Positions 12,332-23,511 of a stretch of 64,000 nt of DNA are shown one piece after another (positions within the stretch are counted from its first letter, which is position 1; every line of letters starts with the position of its first letter). This DNA comes from Allobaculum sp. Allo2. GTDB taxonomy: Bacteria; Bacillota_I; Bacilli_A; Erysipelotrichales; Erysipelotrichaceae. The notes under the pieces are model-generated. The model was given only the letters and a program-made list of their open reading frames with translations. It was not told the origin of the DNA and searched no databases. The stretch covers positions 1,240,001-1,304,000 of the forward strand of contig NZ_CP078088.1 in NCBI RefSeq assembly GCF_022701175.1, written 5' to 3'. The translations under genes were made by a program, and so were the position numbers.

Positions 12332-12811
12332 AGCATCAAAATAAATTTATACGCCTGAACCAAAATCCGCTCCGTACGCTTTCGCTCAAGTCCCTCCAGC
12401 AGGAGGCCATCGCGAAAGCGGATCCGGCAGCGGTTTTTTGTGCGTCCCCGACGGCTCGAGACTGAGAATGTTCGCCAGGCTGCAGTAGATCCGTTTCGGA
12501 TCCTTTTGCGGCAGCAGCGGTACCCATACTTCGAGCGGCGAGAGAGAAACCAGAATCGGCAGAAACTTACGAGCGCTAAGATAAAATGCGGCGGCTTCCT
12601 TTCGTCCCTGCAGAGAACTGCCCGCCTGCAGACAGCGCGCATCCAGCCAGGCGTTTATCGTCGACGCCTTTTCCCGCACCACCTGATCCTGAAAATGAAG
12701 AAGCAGGCAGGAATGGAGGTAGTCGTACTCGATATAGTCGGCAAGCAAAGCAGGGGACGTCTTTGTCGAAACGTCCGGCCAAGGATCAACAAGACGGTAA
12801 TTACCGTCCAA
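12283..12811 (-). CDS. ComK-like competence transcription factor (assembly-frameshifted)
   Basis: Read on the reverse strand, the protein aligns by eye with ComK, the competence master regulator of Bacilli. The segment LDARCLQAGSSLQGRKEAAA matches the ComK region with a conserved GSSxxGRK. It is followed by RKFLPILVS (ComK KPPIMV), a VWVPLLPQKD block and then RIRFRDGLLLEG (ComK VTFSNGKTMEL). One indel in an A6 run (about 12433-12439) separates the last block. The start is unclear. Position 12811 is only the limit of the open frame, and coding may extend upstream through a Pro/Gly-rich stretch to an ATG at 13230. The 3' end overlaps ridA convergently. ComK binds AT boxes as tetramers; no target sites were sought. 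Confidence 0.6.
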
Positions 12812-13250
12812 GCCGGACGGAGGGAAGCCGGCTTTGGCCGGTACGAATACTGAAGAACGAAAGACAGGCGACTTTCCCGAATGCCGGCACCACCGGAAGC
12901 ATTCGAAACGCCAGAAACACCAGAAAGGTCTGATCCAGAGGCCGAGGAGGCTTCGAGAGAAGCGAAAGCATTCGAATTCCGTTCAGATGAAGATCCAAAG
13001 AGATTCGGAATGCGCAGATGCAGAGTGCGTTCGGATCCGCCTGGACCGTTCGGGCCGTCCGGACGGTCCAGATCAAAATTCCCATGCAGAAAAACGGGAG
13101 GAAAGGAAGGCTCCAGGTCAGATCCGCCATAGCCTTCCACAGCCGGATCGTTCAGCATCATGGCCTCATCCGAATCCGACGATAAAGAATCGGGAAAAGA
13201 TAAATTCAAATGGGATATGGATTCTTTCATAGCCTTGAGTGTGTCAGATA
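12812..13250 (-). other. Low-complexity region upstream of the ComK-like gene
   Basis: An open reverse-strand frame from ATG 13230 (MKESISHLNLSFPDSLSSDS) continues through a Pro/Gly/Ser-rich stretch (FDLDRPDGPNGPGGSERT) to the ComK-like part after one frame change near 12835. It may be an N-terminal extension of that protein, or an unrelated leader. No family is recognisable. Confidence 0.3.
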
Positions 13251-13297
13251 AGGATGCTTAAGACGTGACTTTTTGAAAACGTACGAAATCGCAAAGA

Positions 13298-13318
13298 AAA
13301 AGAGGCCGAAGCCTCTTT
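13298..13318 (-). terminator. Terminator downstream of the FMN reductase gene
   Basis: AAGAGGC and GCCTCTT pair around CGAA. The T-rich side lies on the reverse strand, about 230 bp after the reductase stop. Nothing else recognisable lies between 13319 and 13550. Confidence 0.65.
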
Positions 13319-13550
13319 GAAAAATCGTAAATTGAAAGCTGCAGGCAAAAATCTGGAATTCTTATAAGAGCAGATTTGAATGCCTGCCGACAAAAGAAGG
13401 TCGAAACGCAATCCGATTTCGATTCCAATCCGTATCGCAGAAAGAAATCGCGGTAAGAAGAAATCGCGGTAGAAAAGGATCTAAGCCGTTTGAAACCGGA
13501 CGGATATGAACTGGAGGTCGAAGCGATCCTTTCAGGATTCGAAAACCGGA

Positions 13551-14101
13551 TCAGCCTTTGAGCCAGACGATGAATTCTCTGGCCTGAGAAGCGATGGCAT
13601 CGGCTACGCCGTCTGGATCGGTAAACGAATCGGTGCTGAACTCTTCTGGAGTTAAGGCCAGACCGTATTCTTCCGGGCAGACTTTGACACCAAGCCGTTT
13701 GAGCAGAATGGCGAGCTGTTCGCGCGAGCCTTTGGCCGCCATACGGCCGCCGGCGCCGCTGATGGCCGCAGACTTTCCATAAAGAACGGAAGAAGCGCGC
13801 GTATAATCGGGAGCGGTCGGACGGCTCATCCAGTCGAGCAGGTTTTTGAGGACGCCTGTAATCATGCCGTTGTATTCCGGAGTAAAGAACCAGAGTCCGT
13901 CGGCTTCGCGAATTTCCTGACGAATGCGGGATACGCTTTCGAGTTCCGGGGCTTCGAGATCCTGATTGAACAGGGAAGATCGCCATAGGGAAGGATGCTG
14001 GCTTTGATGTCCATAGCCTCCAGCGCCTTTTTGGCGTCCTGAGCGAGTTCCATGTTGAACGATGTACTGCGAAGGGATCCGCAGATGAGCAGAATTTTCA
14101 T
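13551..14101 (-). CDS. NADPH-dependent FMN reductase (ChrR/azoreductase type)
   Basis: The protein begins MKILLICGSLRSTSFNMELA, the phosphate-binding GSLR loop of the flavodoxin-like NADPH:FMN reductase family. It continues with FFTPEYNGMITGVLKNLLDW, the family signature around the flavin. About 184 residues is a normal length. The start ATG at 14101 follows GTGAGGA. A single missing C in the CCC run near 13985 breaks the frame (GDLP then LFNQD). Members reduce quinones, chromate or azo dyes with NADPH and bound FMN. The substrate cannot be told from sequence. Confidence 0.88.
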
Positions 14102-14620
14102 GTTGAAATTCCTCACTTTCAAGAAAGAAGTTTCTTCTGTCTTCTATTATTGCATGGCTGAATGCGCGAGCAGGGTATGCATCGACCGACAATCTCAGAT
14201 TGGAAAGAATGCGCGAAGTATGGTAAGAAAGTATTTATGTCCAAAGGGAAAAAGGAGCGCAGAGGATGCGCACGTAGTAAGCCCGAACGCAAGACTGGAA
14301 GCCGCGGCTGAGCGGACGAATCGGTTATCAGGTGCGGTAAACATTTGGAATATCCTTTGTCGCAAGCCTATACGAAGAAGTTTTTTAAAAGACTCTGGGT
14401 GGAAAGAATGAAAAATATTGTTTACAATACATGCCTTTGGCATCGCCTCATTCCGGATCCATTTTTTGAATGGGATACGGGAACATTCGATGGAATCGTT
14501 CAAGATATACCCAGCGCGTTCCAGTCGAAAATAAAATATTGAGACAAAAAACCAAACCTACCATTTGGCCGGTATACAACCGGCTTTCATAAAGCAGAAC
14601 TAGAAAAAGGGAGGAAGACT
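14102..14620. other. Divergent intergenic region FMN reductase-parE
   Basis: About 520 bp between two divergent genes with no supportable ORF. It should hold both promoters. A small GCCGG/CCGGC hairpin lies at 14568-14584, just before parE. Confidence 0.4.
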
Positions 14621-16539
14621 ATGGCACAGACGCAATACGATGAAAATTCAATTGTCATTCTGGAAGGTCTTGATGCCGTTCGAAAAAGACCAGGCATGTA
14701 TATCGGTTCGACGGATCGTCGGGGCCTTCATCATCTGGTCTGGGAAATTCTCGACAACTCCATTGACGAAGCCCTCAACGGCTTTGGAAACGAAATCATT
14801 GTGACCCTGAACAAGGACGGCTCCTGCAGCGTGGAAGACTTTGGACGCGGCATGCCGGTAGGCAAGCACAAATCCGGCAAGTCCGCTCTGGAGGTCATCT
14901 TTACCGTGCTCCATGCGGGCGGCAAGTTTTCGGATTCTTCCTATAAGGCTTCCGGCGGTCTTCACGGCGTCGGCGCGAGTGTAGTCAACGCGCTGTGCTC
15001 CTGGGTCAAAGTCGAAGTTAAGGACGGAAAGAACATTTACGAACTCGATTTCTCAAACGGCGGCCGTCATGTTGGCGAACTGAAAGTCATCGGCAAGACG
15101 AAGCAGACCGGATCGAAAGTAACGTTTCTTCCGGATCCGACGATTTTTAAGGAAAACCGTTTTTCCTACTCCCGCATTAAGGAGAGGGTACAGGAAGACG
15201 CGTTCCTGTTAAAAGGACTGAAAATCCGTCTGATCGATAAGCGCGAAAACCCGAAAGAAGACGAATTCGTCTACGAAGACGGACTTAAGGCGTTCGTCGA
15301 AGAGCTCGACGTCGATCACGATCCGATTTCGCCGGTCGTTTCCTTTGAAGGCGAATCCGGAGGCATCAAAGTGCAGGCCGCATTCCAGTACGTCGATACG
15401 TATCAGGAAAACATGCTTTCGTTTGCGAACATCGTTCGCACCCGCGATGGCGGAAGCCATGAAACCGGCGCAAGACAGGCACTGACCCGCGTGTTCAACG
15501 ACTACGCGCGAAAAGTCGGCCTGTTAAAGGAAAAAGACAAATCCATGGAAGGCTCGGACATTCGAGAAGGACTGACCTTTGTCCTGCATACGGCTATTCC
15601 GGAAACGCTGCTTCAGTTTGAAGGGCAGACCAAGGAAAAACTGGGAACTCCGCAGGCCAAAGGTGCGGTCGACGCGATCGTCAGTGAAAACCTGCGCTAC
15701 TTCCTCGAAGAAAACACCGATACCGCCGCTACGCTCATCCGCAAGATGATCAAGGCCGGTGCGGCACGAAGAGCGGCGCGCGAAGCGCGTGAAAAAGCCC
15801 GCAAGGGAAAAGGAAAAATCGTTCGGAACAGATTATTTCCGGAAAGCTCGTGCATGCCCAGTCCAAAGATGCAAGACGCAAGGAACTGTATCTGGTCGAA
15901 GGCGATTCCGCCGGCGGTTCGGCCAAGCAGGGACGGGACTCGAAATATCAGGCCATTTTGCCGCTTCGAGGCAAAGTGCTCAATACCGAGCATGCCACGC
16001 TGGAACAGGTAGAGAAAAACGAAGAGCTCAACACCATCATTCATACTCTTGACGCAGGTGTAGGCAGCAGCTTCGATGCCGAAGATTCCAACTACCATAA
16101 AGTCATTATCATGACCGATGCCGACGATGACGGCGCGCACATTCAGAACCTGCTTCTGACGTTTTTCTATCGATTCATGCGCCCGCTCATCGAAGCCGGC
16201 ATGTTATATATCGCCCTTCCGCCTCTGTATCGCATCGCGAAAAAGGATGAAGAGTACTATTTGTATTCCAACGAAGAGCTGGAAGAAATGAAAGCCAAAT
16301 TCAAAACCGGCTATCACATCAGCCGGTATAAGGGTCTTGGTGAAATGAACGCATCCCAGCTCTGGGATACGACCATGAACCCCGAAACCCGAACCTTGCT
16401 GCGTGTTACGCTCGAAGACGGCCGCCTGGCCGAAAAGCGCGTAAGCGAACTGATGGGCGACCGTGCGGATCTGAGAAGGCAGTGGATCGAAGACAACGTC
16501 GTCTTCACTTTGGAAGATGACTTTAAGGAAGGAGAATAG
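14621..16539 (+). CDS. parE: DNA topoisomerase IV subunit B
   Basis: ParE supplies the ATPase half of topoisomerase IV, which unlinks daughter chromosomes. The GHKL ATPase shows EILDNSIDEAL, DFGRGMPVG and the GGLHGVGASVVNAL loop. The Toprim part shows ELYLVEGDSAGGSAKQGRD and the metal motif MTDADDDGAHI. RBS GGGAGGA precedes the ATG. One base is missing near 15825 in an A-rich stretch (GKGKIVRN), and the frame resumes with the residues leading to DARRKELYLVEGDS. After repair the protein is about 640 residues, as expected. It lies 3 bp before parC, in one operon. Confidence 0.95.
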
Positions 16540-16542
16540 CGG

Positions 16543-19047
16543 ATGCCAAGAAAGAAAAAGCAGCGGACGTACAGCCCGTTGAGCCAAAAGTCGTCGACTC
16601 GGCGCTTGAAGAAATTCTGGCCGACCGCTTTTCGCGCTATTCCAAGTACATCATTCAGGAACGCGCCCTTCCAGACGCCCGCGACGGACTGAAACCCGTA
16701 CAGCGCCGTATTCTCTGGGCGATGGAAGAAGACGGCAACACTTACAACAAGCCGTATCGCAAATCCGCGAAAACCGTCGGTAACGTCATCGGTAACTATC
16801 ACCCGCACGGCGACACGTCCGTATACGATGCCATCGTGCGCATGTCTCAGGATTGGAAGTCGGCGCTTCCGCTGATCGACATGCAGGGAAACAACGGTTC
16901 GATTGACGACGACCCCGCAGCCGCTATGCGTTACACGGAAGCCAGACTGTCTAAAATCGCCGGCTATCTCATGCAGGACATCGACCGGGAAACCGTCGAC
17001 TGGTCGCCAAACTTTTCCGATGAAAAAATGGAGCCGACCGTTCTTCCGGCAAGATATCCGAATCTGCTCATCAATGGTATTACCGGTATTGCGGCCGGCT
17101 ATGCGACTTCCATTCCGCCTCACAACTTTGACGAAGTCATTCAGGCCTCGATTTATCGTATCGACCATCCCGATTCGACGACGAAGGACTTAATGCAGTA
17201 TGTGAAAGGGCCGGACTTTCCAACCGGCGGCATCATCATGGGCAAGGACGGCATTTTTCAGGCGCTCGATACCGGACGCGGCAAAGTCGTCATTCGCTCC
17301 AAAGCTGAAATCGTCGAAAGCAAGACGATCAACCAGATCGTCATTACTGAAATTCCGTATGAAGTAGTCAAGATCAATCTCGTAAAGCGGATCGATGAAA
17401 TCCGTCTGAATGCCAAAGTCAGCGGCATGCTCGATGTCCGCGACGAAAGCGACCGGAAGGGACTTCGCATTGTCATCGACCTGAAAAAGGAAGCCAATGC
17501 GCAGGCCATTCTCAACTACCTGTATAAAAACACCGATCTGCAGATCAACTACCATTACAACGTCATCGCGATCGTCAACCGGACGCCAAAACAGCTCTCG
17601 CTGGGGGACATGCTGGACGCGTTTCTCGAACACCGTGAAGACGTCGTCATCAAGCGGACCCGTTTTGATCTGCGCAAGAAAAACGAGCGGATGCACATCG
17701 TTGAAGGTCTGATCAAGGCCCTCTCGATTCTCGATGAAGTCATCGCGACCATCCGCGCGTCCAAAGGAAAAGCCGATTCGAGAGCGAACATCATGAACAA
17801 GTTCGGCTTTAGCGAAGCGCAGGCCGAAGCCATCGTTACCATGCAGCTGTATCGCCTGTCCTCGACCGACGTCAAGGATCTCAAAAGCGAGTTCAGCCGC
17901 CTGAAAAAGGAAATCCGCGACCTCGAAAAGATTCTTAAGGATCCGAATGCCCGCAAGGAGCTGATGAAAGCCGAACTTCATGAACTCGAAGAAGAGTTTG
18001 TCATGCCGCGCCGCTCGCAGCTCGTCGAAGAAGTCGAAGATATCGTCATCAACGAAACCGACATGATCGCCGATGAACAGGTTGTCGCCATGATCAGCAG
18101 CCAGGGCTATTTCAAGCGCGTCCCGCTGCGCTCGTACGCCTCCAGCGACCAGAACAATCCGGCGCTGAAGGAAGGGGATCATCTCGAATACGTCGATCAG
18201 ATTTCGACGCTCGACTCTCTGCTTTTCTTCACCAGCAAAGGCCGCATGGGTCTGATCCCGGTTTATCTGCTTGAAGAGAAAAAGTGGAAAGATCTGGGCG
18301 TTCACTATTCCTCCATGTACAAGACCGAAGTCAACGAGCGCATTTGCGCCGTCTATGCGATCCATGGAAAACCGCAGAACACCGATCTGATCATGATCTC
18401 CAAAACGGACAGATCCGCCGCTCCCATTTCGATTGTGCGACACTCCCTCCAAGGGAAGACTCGTAAGCACCATGGGACTTGGCGTTAACGATGAACTCGT
18501 CGAAGTGCTCGCCTCCGGCAAAGATGACGATGAAATTCTGATCGTCACCCGCCTGGGCAATGGCGTACGTCTGGAAACCAGTCAGATTCCCGTCGCCAAA
18601 GGCAAATCCAAAGGCGTACGCGCCCTTCGCCTGCAAAACGAAGACAGCGTGCTTGGCATGGGCCTGATGGATCAGAGTGATCTCGTCATCGAAAACAGTC
18701 AGGGCGAATTCAAGCGCATCGCGCTCGATCAGATCAATGCCTATAACCGCCCGTCCAAAGGCGATACCTTATTCCGAATCATCAAATCCAAACCCGTATC
18801 CGTGGAAGCTTTCCAGATCGTTTCCGCATCCGATCTTCTGCGCTTTGAAGGCATGCAGAGCGAACCCGTTGCGGTTCGTCTGCTTACCCGCAAGCCGCTC
18901 TCTTCCGGCTGGGCGTCTTCGCCTAAGCTCGATGAGCCAAAACCGCTTATCCGTCCCAATCGAAAACTCGAAAGCGGGACTCGCAAAGATGAAGAAGATA
19001 CTGCAGACGAGAAACCGCAGCTTTCTCTCTTCGACAGTGTGGAGTAG
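16543..19047 (+). CDS. parC: DNA topoisomerase IV subunit A
   Basis: This is the DNA-cutting subunit. RYSKYIIQERALPDARDGLK and the AMRYTEARL segment with the catalytic tyrosine are present. The C-terminal beta-pinwheel lacks a recognisable GyrA box, which supports ParC rather than GyrA. The start ATG 16543 (MPRKKK) must be joined to the main frame by an indel in the A-rich stretch near 16550-16560. Two more indels near 18405 and 18440-18460 interrupt the pinwheel. The quinolone-resistance region reads HGDTSVYDA where typical Firmicute ParC has HGDSSVYEA, so both resistance-associated positions differ conservatively. The repaired length is about 835 residues. Confidence 0.94.
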
Positions 19048-19363
19048 AAGCCAGGCAGCTTAGCAAGGGCTGAACAGAACTGAATAGGACTGAATCGAAC
19101 AGAATACAGTCGATCTAAACAGGTCCACAGTACACAGTACACAGGCAAAAAATCGGAATATCCCCCAGCAATCCGTTCAGAAAGGAACACTTTATTCCCG
19201 AATGGGTTGATCCAGGACAGATCGAAGTCGAATCCAGTCTGAAACGCCTGTTGATTAGATCTGTTACAAACCCAAACAAAAATCCAGTTCAGCCCCGTCT
19301 CTTTCACCCGCAGTCAGGCTGCAGAAGGCCATGACGATTCTCATGAAAGGCCATGAAAGAAAA
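19048..19363. other. Intergenic region parC-yneF
   Basis: No gene is visible. Around 19070-19110 a degenerate GAACTGAAT-like motif recurs several times in loose tandem. Confidence 0.4.
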
Positions 19364-19392
19364 TTGAGGATATCCCTGGATTTGTGTAAAAT
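19364..19392 (+). promoter_or_regulatory. Probable sigma-A promoter of yneF
   Basis: TTGAGG (19364-19369), a 17-bp spacer and TAAAAT (19387-19392) lie 26 bp before the yneF start. Confidence 0.55.
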
Positions 19393-19418
19393 ATCAAGAG
19401 AAAAGAGGAGCGATACAA

Positions 19419-19652
19419 ATGGACAATCTCTGGTCTTCTATCCTGTATGCGCTGGTTGGTGCATTAATCGGTGCAGTCATTACTTTCTTCCTGACCAAGC
19501 GCAAGTTTGAAAAGGACCTGAAAGAAAACCCGCCAATCAATGAGAAAATGATCCGTGCCATGTACCTTCAGATGGGAAGAAAACCTTCTGAAGCTCAGGT
19601 TCGCCAGATCATGAAAACTCTCAACCAAGGTAACGGGAAGAAAAAGAAGTAA
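19419..19652 (+). CDS. yneF: YneF/UPF0154 small membrane protein
   Basis: The 77-residue protein has one N-terminal transmembrane helix (about 8-27) followed by the family-defining cytoplasmic part: KENPPINEKMIRAMYLQMGR and PSEAQVRQIMKTL. The family is conserved in Firmicutes and Mollicutes. Its function is not established. AGAGGAG is the ribosome binding site. It has its own promoter and terminator and is intact. Confidence 0.93.
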   Translation: MDNLWSSILYALVGALIGAVITFFLTKRKFEKDLKENPPINEKMIRAMYLQMGRKPSEAQVRQIMKTLNQGNGKKKK

Positions 19653-19676
19653 CAGAATTCAGACGAATTTATTTTC

Positions 19677-19700
19677 AGGAGATCTTCGGATCTCCTTTTT
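19677..19700 (+). terminator. Terminator after yneF
   Basis: AGGAGATC and GATCTCCT form a perfect 8-bp stem around a TTCG tetraloop, followed by a T run. Confidence 0.92.
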
Positions 19701-20457
19701 CTTTGGCAGGAAAACGTGTCGATGCGGCAGGAAGCAAGATTCAAAAATATACGGACGACGCAATACGCTCTGCTGTACAACCGCCTGTGCTCTCCCGTCT
19801 ACACTCTTTCCGTAAAAAGCGAACGCTTCAAGCTTACTTCAATCCTCTCAAAAAAGGGGGAGAGTATGGGCTGGACAAGCAAATCGCTGAGACTGGATCG
19901 GCTATGCTATATCCGATAGAAATCCGGCAATAGGACATACAGTCAGGCAGAAAGCAAAAGGAATAACTCCACATTTCAAGACATAATGATCAATAAATTT
20001 GTCAAAAATAACCAGATTCATTTTGTTTTATCCTATGTGATTATTTTTTTGAGTATGATTGTTTTAACTGCAGAATCCCGTTGAAATTTTCAAACAGACA
20101 GAACTTGGCCTGTTTTTGGGAGGTCAGGTATTCGTTTCCCGTCGGACAGTAACTTTCTCAGGCAGCTCAAATACTCTCGAAAGACAACACAGGACTCCTT
20201 TTCAGTTTGCCACGTGAAAACGGGTCGGGCAGGTTTTCTTCTCAAAAGAAAACGATGAGTTGAGTGCAGATCTTTGACATGACCTTGAGGGGAGCAGGGA
20301 ATGATCAAAACAGCCCTTCTGAAAATGGATGAAACTAGAAGATCTATAGCCGCTGTTTCGAAGGGCGGATAGTCAAGACTGGGCTGTTTCTTGATTGCAG
20401 CCTGAATCCAAAATGGTTATCGGGTTTGAAGAATGGGGATAAGAAGGAGAAAACAGG
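19701..20457. other. Backbone-to-island junction, mostly non-coding
   Basis: Base composition turns AT-rich here. A possible 32-codon frame at 19986-20084 (MINKFVKNNQ..., with one hydrophobic helix VLSYVIIFLSMIVLT) has no clear ribosome binding site, so it is only noted. No integrase or tRNA marks this edge of the island. Confidence 0.3.
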
Positions 20458-21462
20458 ATGAAAAAAGCATTAGTACTGCTACTGCCGGCGTTCATCATCG
20501 CAGGCTGCTCATCAGGAGAAGAAATGACGCTCCATCTCAGCTATGGAGATCGGACCGGCGTTTATTCTGGCGATATGAAAGATGGAATCCCAGATGGACA
20601 AGGGAAATTTACTTCGAAAAATGATGAAGGAGAAAGCTGGACCTATACAGGTACATTTAAGGACGGACATTTCGAAGGAGACGGTGAAACTGTCTGGAAA
20701 AGCGGGGAAGAGAAGTAGGTACTTATGAGAATGACGTACTGGTACCTATGGAAGGCGATGAACTTAACGGTCTTTTCACAAAGACAGAAGACTACGTTGA
20801 CCATTGCATTAAGATGAAAGCACAGTGCTTCACCAGTCCAGAAAAAGATGAGGACGGAAATTATATTGTTCAGGCGCATCCGATTATTGATGATGAGACT
20901 GCTGCCAATGATCTCTTATGGCTGTACGTGCCAGCCGGGGAATTTTCCATCAAGGCGGACAGTTATTTTGAATTTACCGGAAAGGTAGCTGATGAGGGAG
21001 AATCTCAAAATAACTTTGGATCGACGCTGACCGCTCCTGCCGTTGCGGTTACGGATTATCAGATTCTTGACTATAAAGACGCTTTATCTCCAACAGAAGT
21101 TGAGTTAAATCCAAACATGACTCAAAACCAGAACGGATTAGAAATTACTGTCCATAAGGTCGAATTTTCAAAAAGGAAACCAGAGTCTATTTGACGGTAA
21201 AAACACGACTCAGGATAGTTGGGGCGTATACGGAATATCCGCGAAAATCGTCCAGGACGGAAAACAATACGAAGAGGAAATGAATTATAATGCGGATTAT
21301 GAAGAACTCCCCTATGATATTTTGCCTGGTGTAAGTGCAACCGGCATTATCAGCTATCCGGCTGTAGAACGAAAAGATTTCACATTTGTTATCGATACCT
21401 TTTCGGATAACTATGACGTTGGAGAAAAGACTTTCAGATTTGATATTAAATATACAAAATAA
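20458..21462 (+). CDS. MORN-repeat lipoprotein (assembly-frameshifted)
   Basis: The start MKKALVLLLPAFIIAGCSSG is a lipoprotein signal peptide with lipobox IAGC. Next come MORN-like repeats (GVYSGDMKDGIPDGQGKF and YTGTFKDGHFEGDGETVW), then an OB-fold-like middle part. A C-terminal domain resembles DUF4352-type extracellular immunoglobulin-like modules (VYLTVKNTTQDSWGVYGI...LPGVSATGIISY...FTFVI). Two missing bases, in GGGG at 20703-20706 and AAAAA near 21168-21173, split the gene and rejoin cleanly. The repaired length is about 335 residues. AAGAAGGAGA is the ribosome binding site. It is surface-anchored; the function is unknown. Confidence 0.7.
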
Positions 21463-21523
21463 GTTATAGATATTCTTAAGTGAACTCGTCATTTAATCCA
21501 ATCCATGCTCTGCCTGGCATTAG

Positions 21524-21556
21524 AGCCCAAATCCGTTTGCTTGATTTGGGCTTTTG
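21524..21556 (+). terminator. Terminator after the MORN lipoprotein gene
   Basis: AGCCCAAATC (21524-21533) pairs perfectly with GATTTGGGCT (21543-21552), followed by TTTT. Confidence 0.85.
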
Positions 21557-21766
21557 CTTAGAGTTTTCGCAGTTGAATATTGTTTATAGCTTGGATCAAA
21601 ATATAAAACCAGATTTTTTAAACTGCTTCTGGGGATAATTCCATTGACTAAACTGTGTGTTTGACTGATATCTAAAAATCTGTACGAATTTAGGGGTACA
21701 GTTTACTAGAACTTTCCCAATGAGCTTAACTATACAAATCGCTCGTTTTTGAAATTTCATCCCATC

Positions 21767-21795
21767 AGAGAGCCTTTTTCCGAGGCTCTCTTTTA
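21767..21795 (+). terminator. Terminator hairpin just inside the left IS end
   Basis: AGAGAGCC and GGCTCTCT form an 8-bp stem followed by TTTT, between the left terminal repeat and the transposase. Such hairpins commonly shield IS transposases from read-through transcription. Confidence 0.7.
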
Positions 21796-21964
21796 ATTTT
21801 CCCTGGCTCAATGACCATAACTACGATTAACGAGCTTTATTAAGCAAAATTATAAATCAATTCGATTCTGAGAAATTTCATTTTGAATATAAAAATCCTC
21901 CCTGTATAGGTCATTTAATGGTATAATAATGATAGAATTACACTATACAAAAAAGGAGCCGAAA

Positions 21965-23481
21965 ATGTCTGTCCCAGCTGATATCCGGGCCGTCGCCCGT
22001 CCCAAAAATACGATTGTTTACGCTTATGGAAAAAAGATCGATACGCTGTCAAACAGCGAGTCGGCTGTATTCGCAAGAATGGCCATTGTTATCCAGTCGA
22101 TGGTCCTACTATCGGCCACATCATTAATGGCAAATTCGTACCTCTTGAAGAACCGACTTCTCCAGCGGTTCATACATCTAAGACAGTTCTTAAAGACTGG
22201 GCCAATGTTGAGCTCTGTTACAGGCAGTCCGCTGAATTGATGGAAGAACTGCTTCAGGTCTATAACCGTCAGGACGCCGATAAGATTCTGTGCATGGCCA
22301 TTCTTCGCGTCTGCTATCCGCATATCAAAGACTGCGAACTCAAAGAGAGTTACGATGAGTCGTTTCTGACGGAGCTGATGCCAGAAACCGCGATGAGCAA
22401 GAATACGATCAGTACATTTCAAAAGATCTTGGTAAAACATGCAACCGAATTCTGAAGTTCATGAAAAACCGGGCAGCCAAAGTTGGGATTGATGATCATC
22501 TTCTGATCGATGGAACACTGAAGTCGAACGACTCCAGACAAAACACGCTCTCGGAGTTTTCCAGAAAGGCCAGACTGAAAGGAAGACGGGATATTTCCGT
22601 ACTTTATGCATTTGATCTGGAAAAATGGAGCCCATCTGTTCGCAGTGCTTTCCCGGCAATATGCTCGATCTGACATCCTATGACAGTTTTGTGAAACAGA
22701 ACGGTATTCAAAGCGGAATTATGGTTGGTGATAAAGGGTTTCCCGTCAAATCGATCGAAGAAGTCCTTAAAGACTGCCCGCAGCTTCATTACTTCAACCC
22801 GCTTCATCGGAATGCCAAGCTTGCCTTCGATCATGAGATGTATAACTTCGAGGGCGTGATCGAAGGCTGCTGCGGCTTTCTTGGGCAGATGGAACCGATT
22901 CAGTTTAAGAAAGAGAAGCTGTCCAATAAGGGAAAATGGCTCTACAGTTTCCGTGATCCGAGAAGAGCGGCTCAGGAGGAGACGGACTGGCTGGATAAGC
23001 ATCGTAAAGATAAGTACGATTTCGAAGAATACGAAAAGAAAAAGCGTACATTTGGAACAGTGGTCTTTGAATCAGATGTCGATCTGTCTCCGGAAGATGC
23101 CTGGAAGACCTATAGTTATCGCTGGCAAATCGAGATCGTTATGCGGTACTACAAGAACGCCCTCGGCTTTGATGTAACCAGAGTCCATGATGACTACTCA
23201 GTGATCGGCAGCGAATTCATTGATTTTCTGTCGACCGTCATCACGTTCAGACTTTTGAACCTGTTCGACGAAAAAGGCCTCCTTGAGGACATGAGCTATA
23301 AGAAAATCATGCATATCCTGCAAAGAGGCAAAAGAATAAAAATGATAATGAGTGGGAACTGATCAAGATGAATCCTGGTCAGATAGAAATTCTTCAAAAA
23401 CTGGATCTGATTCCACGACCAGATCCAGTAGACCAGCCCAAAAGGAAACGTGGTCGTCCACGCAAAAATCCGACCGTATAG
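21965..23481 (+). CDS. DDE transposase, IS4/IS1634 type (assembly-frameshifted)
   Basis: The protein (about 505 residues after repair) contains the three DDE segments: DGTLKSND, GDKGFPVKS and the Y-x-x-R-W-x-I-E block as YSYRWQIEIVMRYYKNALGF. It ends in an AT-hook-like basic tail (KRKRGRPRKNPTV). A -10-like TATAAT and AAAAAGGAGCC precede ATG 21965. Frame changes near 22030, 22440, 22640 and 23345 fit base-calling errors, but a genuinely decayed copy cannot be excluded. Confidence 0.8.
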
Positions 23482-23511
23482 TTTAGCTGATTGGGAAAGT
23501 TCTAGTTTACG

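Larger units (their letters stand above)
21704..23509 (+). mobile_element. IS4/IS1634-type insertion sequence
   Basis: Long imperfect terminal inverted repeats bound the element. The left arm (21704-21735) reads ACTAGAACTTTCCCAATGAG then CTTAACTATAC. The right arm (23476-23509) is its reverse complement with three mismatches. One transposase gene fills the interior, and its stop codon lies inside the right repeat. A terminator hairpin sits just inside the left end. No target duplication is evident. Confidence 0.8.

Noticed and set aside
13258..13986. 242-codon reverse ORF as a separate gene
   Set aside because: Most of it overlaps the FMN reductase in a wrong frame. Only the short 3' part is unique, and it has no features.
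14621..19047. Long reverse-strand ORFs opposite parE and parC (up to about 456 codons)
   Set aside because: They are shadows of the codon structure of parE and parC. They lack ribosome binding sites and family features.
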